Shown piece after piece: positions 12,695 through 16,873 of a stretch of DNA of 16,873 nucleotides. The notes under the pieces were generated by a model. The model was not told the DNA's origin. It saw nothing but the letters and a program-made list of their open reading frames with translations, and did no database searches. The DNA is from Amarobacter sp035326025 (GTDB lineage Bacteria > Chloroflexota > Dehalococcoidia > Tepidiformales > Tepidiformaceae). The stretch covers positions 1-16,873 of the forward strand of contig DAOKYT010000060.1 of NCBI GenBank assembly GCA_035326025.1, given 5' to 3'. A program made the position numbers and the translations under genes. How positions within the stretch are numbered: position 1 is the stretch's first letter; each line of letters starts with the position of its first letter.

Positions 12695-15138
12695 CCCCGC
12701 AGGCGGTCCTGCTTGCCCGGCTTCGCCGTCAGGATGTCCAGGATCTGCTGCCAGTAGCGGCTCAAGACATACTGGCCAACCAGCGCCCCCGCCACCGCGG
12801 TCAGCACAATCACCCAGTCGCCTGTGTGCACCTCGGTGAAGTCGAAGAACTGCCGCAACCGCGGCGTGTAGATGGTGAAGAGGAACCCCGCGACCAGCAG
12901 AGCGCCCAGCAACGTGGTCAACACTGGCCGGGTCAGGCTTCGCCACGAGGCCCCGTGGAACCCCAGCACCTCCACCATGAAGAACAGCCCCGTAATCCCC
13001 ATCGTCAGCGAGACAAGCGTGCGCGCCTCGGCGACAGGCCGGTTCAGCAGCCCCTCCGTGAACAGGTGCACCAGGATCGCCGAGACGGCGAGCGCCGCCG
13101 AGGCAGGCAACGCCCACGAGAGCACGTTCCGCGTGAAATCCCGCCCCGCGTCCGGCGGCGGCACGCTGATTGAGATGAACACCGCCGGGATGCCCAGCGT
13201 CAGCAGCGCCGTGAGCGACCCGTGCCGCGGCAGGAAGGGAAAATTGAGCCCCAGCATGTTCGTCGCCACAATGATGAGGTAGGCGTACAGGCTCTTGGCG
13301 ATGAAGAGCTTCGAGAGCCGCGCCGCGTTTCCCAGCACGGCCGTCGCCTCCTTCGCACCCCGGATCAGCGCCTCGAACGAGTCGTTCAGCAGGATGATCC
13401 CCGCCACCGCGCGCGTCATCCCCGTCCCCGAGGCCATCGCCACCGCCACATCGGCCGCCCGCAGCGCCTGGACATCGTTCGCGCCATCGCCGCACATCGC
13501 GACGAAATGCCCGTTTTCGCGCAGGGCGAGGACGATGCGCGCCTTGAGCGCCGGCGAAATGCGCCCGAAGACGCTCGTCCGCTCCACCATCTCCGCGAAC
13601 GCCGCGTCGTCCAGCTGTTCGATCTCCGCGCCCGAGACGATGCCCCCCTTCAGCGTGATCCCGAGCTGCGCCAGGATCGACCGCACCGTCTCCGGGTTGT
13701 CCCCGCTGATCAGCTTCGGCTCGATGCCAAGCTCGTCCATCATCGCGAAGGCCGAGCGCACCTCGGGCCGCAGCTCGTCACCGAGCGTCAGCAGTGCCAG
13801 CGGACGCAGCCCGGACATCGCCACGCCGGGCGCGGGGAGGCTCGCCGCCTCGGCGAACACCACCCCGCGGAGCCCTTGCTCGGCCGCCTCGTGGTAGGCC
13901 GCCTGGAGTTCGGCGCCGCCCTCGCACAGCGGCAACACCGTCTCCGGCGCGCCGAGCACGAACGTCCGCTGCTCGGCCCCAAGCTCGAGGGTAGCCGCGC
14001 TCCAGCGCCGCTCCGAATTGAACGGCACGTTCGCGACCGGCCGGGCGCTGTTGCTGCGCGCTGCCAGCCCGGCCGCCAGCGCCTCGGCGGTCTTGCTCTC
14101 CCCCGCGCTCGCCACCGCGAACGCCCCCAGCCACGGCCCATACCCCTCGGCGCCCGGCATCCAGCGCACGTCCCGCAGCGTCATCCGGTTGGCCGTGATC
14201 GTGCCCGTCTTATCGAGGCAGATCACATCGGTGTAGTTCAGCGCCTCCACCGCGTTGATGTCCTGCACGATCGCGCCCGAACGCGAGACGCGCACCGCTC
14301 CCACCGCGAACGCCACCGTCATCCCCAGTAGCAGGCCCGTGGGCACGACGGTCGTCACCGTGGCCGTCGTGGCCTTCAATGCTTCGGCGACGCCGCGGTC
14401 TTCCAGGTTGTAGGAGATCATCAAGAGCGCGGCCAGCACCCCCGTGGCCGTCAGCAGCACGCGCAGGATGCGCTTGAAGCGGATCTGCAGGGGCGTGGCC
14501 CGCCGCACCAGCTCCCGCGCATCGGCCGTGAGCTTCACCGCATAGGCCTCCGTGCCCACCCGCTCGGCCAGGTAGTAGCACTCCCCCGCGGTGCAAAAGC
14601 TCCCGCTCCGGAGCTCATCGCCTGGCCCGCGCCGCACCGAGTGCGATTCGCCCGTCAGGAGCGATTCGTCCACCTCCGCGATATCGCGCACCACCCGGCC
14701 ATCCGCCACCACCTGGTCGCCCTTGCGCAGGTAGATGAGGTCGCCCTGCACGACCTCCTCGGCGGGGATGTCGCGGGCCACGCCATCGCGGACCACCGTC
14801 GCCTTCGGGGCCGTCAGCGCTTTCAGCTCCCGTAGCGTGCGGGTCGCTTTCAGCTCCTGGAGCGTGGCCACCAGCACGTTCGCGATGACCACGATGCCGA
14901 CGAAGAAGCCATCCTTCAGCTCGCCCACCGCCAGCAACGCGAGGATGAGGGCCCCCAGGATCACGTTGAAGTACGTGAGCGCGTTCGCCCGGATGACATC
15001 GCCATCGGTGCGAATCCGCGACCGGTCGACGTTCGCGAGGCCCGCCGCCGCGCGGGCCAGCGCCTCGGACGACGAGAGCCCTCCCTGGATGGGCGGCTCG
15101 AGCATTCCTGGCAGGGCCGTTTGTGCCGCCTGGGTCAC
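12682..15138 (-). CDS. Cation-transporting P-type ATPase, CtpE-like
   Basis: An 818-residue ion pump with ten predicted helices (four before, six after the catalytic loops). In order: actuator motif LTGES (161-165), helix 4 with VVPTGLLLG (265-272), phosphorylation site LDKTGTIT with Asp309, nucleotide-domain LGAPET (395-400), ISGDNPET (478-484) and hinge GDGANDV (550-556). The run TVAFAVGAVRV...VQDINAVEAL after helix 4 is like mycobacterial CtpE, a Ca2+ importer. The PEGL of Ca2+/Mg2+ pumps is PTGL here, losing the ion-binding Glu, so the ion is uncertain. No N-terminal metal-binding domain. The GTG at 15138 has no ribosome site; ATG at 15105 is an alternative. The stop lies inside the shared terminator. 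Confidence 0.92.
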   Translation of the reverse strand: MTQAAQTALPGMLEPPIQGGLSSSEALARAAAGLANVDRSRIRTDGDVIRANALTYFNVILGALILALLAVGELKDGFFVGIVVIANVLVATLQELKATRTLRELKALTAPKATVVRDGVARDIPAEEVVQGDLIYLRKGDQVVADGRVVRDIAEVDESLLTGESHSVRRGPGDELRSGSFCTAGECYYLAERVGTEAYAVKLTADARELVRRATPLQIRFKRILRVLLTATGVLAALLMISYNLEDRGVAEALKATTATVTTVVPTGLLLGMTVAFAVGAVRVSRSGAIVQDINAVEALNYTDVICLDKTGTITANRMTLRDVRWMPGAEGYGPWLGAFAVASAGESKTAEALAAGLAARSNSARPVANVPFNSERRWSAATLELGAEQRTFVLGAPETVLPLCEGGAELQAAYHEAAEQGLRGVVFAEAASLPAPGVAMSGLRPLALLTLGDELRPEVRSAFAMMDELGIEPKLISGDNPETVRSILAQLGITLKGGIVSGAEIEQLDDAAFAEMVERTSVFGRISPALKARIVLALRENGHFVAMCGDGANDVQALRAADVAVAMASGTGMTRAVAGIILLNDSFEALIRGAKEATAVLGNAARLSKLFIAKSLYAYLIIVATNMLGLNFPFLPRHGSLTALLTLGIPAVFISISVPPPDAGRDFTRNVLSWALPASAALAVSAILVHLFTEGLLNRPVAEARTLVSLTMGITGLFFMVEVLGFHGASWRSLTRPVLTTLLGALLVAGFLFTIYTPRLRQFFDFTEVHTGDWVIVLTAVAGALVGQYVLSRYWQQILDILTAKPGKQDRLRGKAV

Positions 15139-15177
15139 CCGTTAAGCCTGACGCACGCAGCGGTTGGATGAAAGTGG

Positions 15178-15198
15178 CCCGGTTAACCCCCGGCTAAC
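15178..15198. repeat. Two direct repeats CCCGG(T/C)TAAC one helical turn apart
   Basis: CCCGGTTAAC (15178-15187) and CCCGGCTAAC (15189-15198) differ at one base and start 11 bp apart, placing them on one face of the helix. They lie 40 bp upstream of the ATPase start. This arrangement suits tandem binding by a response-regulator-like protein; a related CCCGTTAAG lies at 15138-15146. Confidence 0.4.
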
Positions 15199-15256
15199 AC
15201 GCGGCCGGTACCCTGAGCACAGCGCTTCAGTCGTCCCTCTCCTGTGGCGCATCCAT

Positions 15257-15293
15257 GCGGCCAGCCATGTCCCTCCGGCTGGCCGCTTTCCTT
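15257..15293 (+). terminator. Orphan hairpin with T-rich tail, plus strand
   Basis: GCGGCCAGCC (15257-15266) and GGCTGGCCGC (15277-15286) make a perfect 10-bp stem with a 10-nt loop, followed by TTTCCTTTC. It looks like a plus-strand intrinsic terminator, but no plus-strand gene ends here: the genes on both sides are on the minus strand. It may end a small RNA or upstream transcript starting in 15139-15256, or, read on the minus strand, separate the 29-residue gene from the ATPase. Confidence 0.5.
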
Positions 15294-15299
15294 TCATCG

Positions 15300-15389
15300 C
15301 TAGATCTTCAGCCCGATGATCGAGAGCGAAATCAGCATGCCGATGAAGACGGCGCACCCCAGGGTCAGCCAGCCGATCGTCTGCCACAT
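15300..15389 (-). CDS. Small one-helix membrane peptide, 29 residues
   Basis: Not recognised. It begins MWQTIGWLTLGCAVFIGMLI and ends in a short Leu/Ile/Ser-rich run closing GLKI: a single hydrophobic helix (about 5-27) with a basic residue only at the C-terminus. GGGGG (plus-strand 15400-15404) lies 10 nt before ATG, and TATCAT (15412-15417, minus) is a good -10 just before it. Small helices of this kind often regulate a membrane enzyme; the P-type ATPase 161 nt downstream on the same strand is the obvious candidate, but a hairpin lies between them. The pairing is inference. Confidence 0.5.
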   Translation of the reverse strand: MWQTIGWLTLGCAVFIGMLISLSIIGLKI

Positions 15390-15411
15390 GTCTGCGTTTC
15401 CCCCATTTTTA

Positions 15412-15417
15412 ATGATA
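15412..15417 (-). promoter_or_regulatory. Candidate -10 box for the 29-residue peptide gene
   Basis: Read on the minus strand, TATCAT matches TATAAT at 5 of 6 positions and is followed by an A/T-rich start region. It lies 22 nt before the ATG, leaving room for the G-rich ribosome site. No clear -35 at 16-18 bp. Confidence 0.42.
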
Positions 15418-15489
15418 CAAACGGCCTGTGGTGCCGCGCCCCCAATCGTAGCCGCTTGCCGCCCCACGGGCGAAACGCCGCCGGGCCGG

Positions 15490-15495
15490 TAGTAT
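15490..15495 (+). promoter_or_regulatory. Candidate -10 element of a leaderless promoter
   Basis: TAGTAT ends exactly 6 nt before the ATG at 15502, so transcription would begin at or next to the start codon. The only purine-rich stretch (AGAGG) touches the ATG and is too close to serve as a ribosome site. No -35 box is evident. Confidence 0.45.
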
Positions 15496-15501
15496 AAGAG
15501 G

Positions 15502-16245
15502 ATGGAGTCCACCCCCCGGGGCCCGATCCGCGCTGTCGTGCTCGCGGCCGGCGATGGCGGCCGCCTCGGCCCCCATACCGCCAGCACGCCCAAGCCGCTC
15601 ATCCCCATCGGTGGCCACCCGCTCATCTCCTACACGCTCCGCGCCCTGAACGAGGCCGGCCTGCGAGAGGCCGTCGTCGTCCTCGGCTACCGCGGCGTCC
15701 AGGTCCGCGACGCCCTCCTGCGCGACCCCCACGGCCTTCGCCTGGATTACGCCTGGAACCCCGACTTCCACCGCGGCGCCTCGCTCTCCCTCCGTGCCGC
15801 CCGCCCCTGCCTCGGCCCCGGACCGTTCCTCCTGGTCATGGCCGACCACATGCTCAGCGCCGGCATCATCCGCCGCCTCCTCGAAGCCTGGAACCCCGGC
15901 GGCCCCAGCCTGCTCGCAACCGACTCCGCCCCCTGGCCCGAGGCCTACGTCGACGAGGCGACCCGCGTCGCCATCGACCCCGCGACCGGGCTCGTCACCG
16001 CCATCGCCAAGCACCTCCCCCGCTGGGACGCGCTCGATACCGGCGCCTTCCTCTTCGCCCCCGATGTCTGGGATGCCGTCGAGTCCGCGCCGCTGGATTG
16101 CGAGCTCGGCGAGATCTACGCCCGCCTCGTCGAGGCCCGCCGGCTCGCCGCCATCGACGTCACCGGCCAGTCGTGGTACGACATCGACACCGAGGAAGAC
16201 CTCGCGGGCGCCGGCGCCATGCTGGCCGCCGGTGGAGCCGCATGA
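15502..16245 (+). CDS. Nucleotidyltransferase resembling CTP:inositol-1-phosphate cytidylyltransferase
   Basis: A 247-residue soluble NTP-transferase: AVVLAAGDGGRLG (11-23) with STPKPLIPIGG (28-38) is the nucleotide-binding signature; LLVMADHM (111-117) holds the metal-binding Asp115; YVDEATRVAID (149-159), DALDTGAFLF (176-185) and WYDIDTEEDLAGA (225-237) resemble the cytidylyltransferase half of the archaeal/thermophile IPCT-DIPPS enzyme, where the order MxDH, YVD-E-ATKV, YDAIDTGFF and W-DIDT-ED is the same. It would join CTP and L-myo-inositol-1-phosphate to CDP-inositol. The next gene, overlapping by ATGA, is the matching membrane transferase, which supports the pathway. Another phosphorylated polyol or aminoalcohol is possible. 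No inositol-phosphate synthase gene is in the window. Confidence 0.78.
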   Translation: MESTPRGPIRAVVLAAGDGGRLGPHTASTPKPLIPIGGHPLISYTLRALNEAGLREAVVVLGYRGVQVRDALLRDPHGLRLDYAWNPDFHRGASLSLRAARPCLGPGPFLLVMADHMLSAGIIRRLLEAWNPGGPSLLATDSAPWPEAYVDEATRVAIDPATGLVTAIAKHLPRWDALDTGAFLFAPDVWDAVESAPLDCELGEIYARLVEARRLAAIDVTGQSWYDIDTEEDLAGAGAMLAAGGAA

Positions 16246-16871
16246 CCTACGACGGACTCGTCTCGCGCTACCTGAACCGCCCCCTCAGCCGGCCCATGGC
16301 CCGAAGCCTCCGCCCCACACCCCTCACCCCCAACCAGGTCACCGCCTTCACCCTCCTCCTGGCCATCGCCACCGGCGCGATGGTCGCGGCCGGCTGGAAT
16401 ATCGCCGGGGGCATCGCCATCCAGGCCGTCAGCGTCATCGACGGCGTCGATGGCGAGCTCGCCCGCCTCAAGGACCGCGCCACCCGCTTCGGCGGCGTCT
16501 TCGATGCCGTCACCGACCGCTACGCCGACGCCATCATCCTCGCCGGGATGACCGTCTACGCCGTCCGCCTCGAAGACCACCCGCGCCCCGAGTTCGTGGG
16601 CGCGCTCGCCCTCGGCGCCGCCCTCATCGTCAGCTACAGCCGCGCCCGCATCGAAGCCGACCTCCCCGATATCGCCGCCAGTGGCAACCTCGACTCCATC
16701 TTCGGCCTCGCCAGCCGCGATGTGCGCCTGCTGGCCGCCGCCATCGGCACCGTCCTCGGCCAGTGCTACTGGACGCTCATCATCCTGGCCGCCGTCTCGG
16801 GCCTCACCATCGCCTGGCGCCTCCTCTACCTGCGCATCACCGTCGGCGCCCGCCGCCTCCCCCCGGCCTAA
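16242..16871 (+). CDS. CDP-alcohol phosphatidyltransferase family, DIPP-synthase-like
   Basis: A 209-residue membrane enzyme with about six helices. The CDP-alcohol motif D-G-x2-A-R-x8-G-x3-D-x3-D is complete: Asp70, Gly71, Ala74, Arg75, Gly84, Asp88 and Asp92, with an additional Asp67. These residues bind two metal ions and CDP. TPLTPNQVTAFT before helix 1 and IVSYSRARIEAD and LASRDVRLLAA later match the family; the SRDVR segment is, as I recall, a feature of di-myo-inositol-phosphate-phosphate synthases. With the upstream gene it would move phospho-inositol from CDP-inositol onto a second inositol phosphate, a step to the thermoprotective solute di-myo-inositol phosphate. Phosphatidylinositol- or other phospholipid-synthase roles remain possible. 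Confidence 0.8.
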   Translation: MTYDGLVSRYLNRPLSRPMARSLRPTPLTPNQVTAFTLLLAIATGAMVAAGWNIAGGIAIQAVSVIDGVDGELARLKDRATRFGGVFDAVTDRYADAIILAGMTVYAVRLEDHPRPEFVGALALGAALIVSYSRARIEADLPDIAASGNLDSIFGLASRDVRLLAAAIGTVLGQCYWTLIILAAVSGLTIAWRLLYLRITVGARRLPPA

Positions 16872-16873
16872 TC

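Noticed and set aside
15139..15290. Riboswitch (manganese yybP-ykoY or cyclic-di-AMP ydaO type) before the P-type ATPase
   Set aside because: CTAAC-like words and a hairpin are present, but the conserved cores of these classes could not be placed on either strand.

Overview
The window (about 16.9 kb, very GC-rich, third codon positions mostly G or C) reads as chromosomal DNA of a Chloroflexota-like, probably thermophilic or moderately thermophilic aerobic bacterium. This is inferred from an A2-type aa3 oxidase operon of the kind found in Chloroflexota, from a gene pair resembling inositol-1-phosphate cytidylyltransferase and di-myo-inositol-phosphate-phosphate synthase (a heat/salt solute pathway), and from GC-rich, partly leaderless gene starts. 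No 16S rRNA or other phylogenetic marker is present, so the taxonomic call is an inference. No prophage, insertion sequence, CRISPR array, tRNA or rRNA gene was seen.

Layout. 1-2170 (+): the 3' end of a family-5 oligopeptide-binding protein, an intercistronic hairpin, the permeases dppB and dppC, and an intrinsic terminator. The transporter ATPases are not in the window. 2171-2638: a gap with no convincing gene, holding the leader of the next operon. 2639-6584 (+): a cytochrome c oxidase operon (subunits II, I, IV, III), followed by a membrane-anchored protein with a cupredoxin-like metal site. 6624-6651: a 7-bp repeat, four copies, between convergent genes. 6662-8883 (-): a PF13679-like methyltransferase and cysM overlapping by ATGA. 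9089-9730 (+): a RimJ/RimL-type acetyltransferase. 9661-12153 (-): a trypsin-like lipoprotein protease with a PDZ domain, an Acg-family FMN oxidoreductase, and a 69-residue small protein. 12310-12636 (+): a SnoaL/NTF2-like protein with a clear promoter, a candidate operator and a TTG start. 12661-12694: a strong shared terminator hairpin. 12682-15138 (-): a CtpE-like P-type ATPase. 15300-15389 (-): a 29-residue one-helix membrane peptide. 15502-16871 (+): a sugar-nucleotidyltransferase-like gene and a CDP-alcohol phosphatidyltransferase overlapping by ATGA.

How the genes work together. The cox operon encodes a complete four-subunit terminal oxidase. Subunit I has the A2 signature (Tyr-Ser before the CuB His, no D-channel Glu) but also appears to lack the K-channel lysine, and the expected subunit II glutamate at the K-channel mouth is not visible, which is the most unusual point in the window. 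The membrane cupredoxin-like protein behind it may carry electrons or copper to this oxidase. The last two genes form a plausible two-step pathway: activation of a phosphorylated polyol (probably inositol-1-phosphate) with CTP, then transfer to a second polyol phosphate in the membrane.

Three genes (the cupredoxin-like gene, the methyltransferase, the cytidylyltransferase) have a -10-like hexamer ending exactly 6 nt before ATG and no Shine-Dalgarno, suggesting leaderless transcripts.
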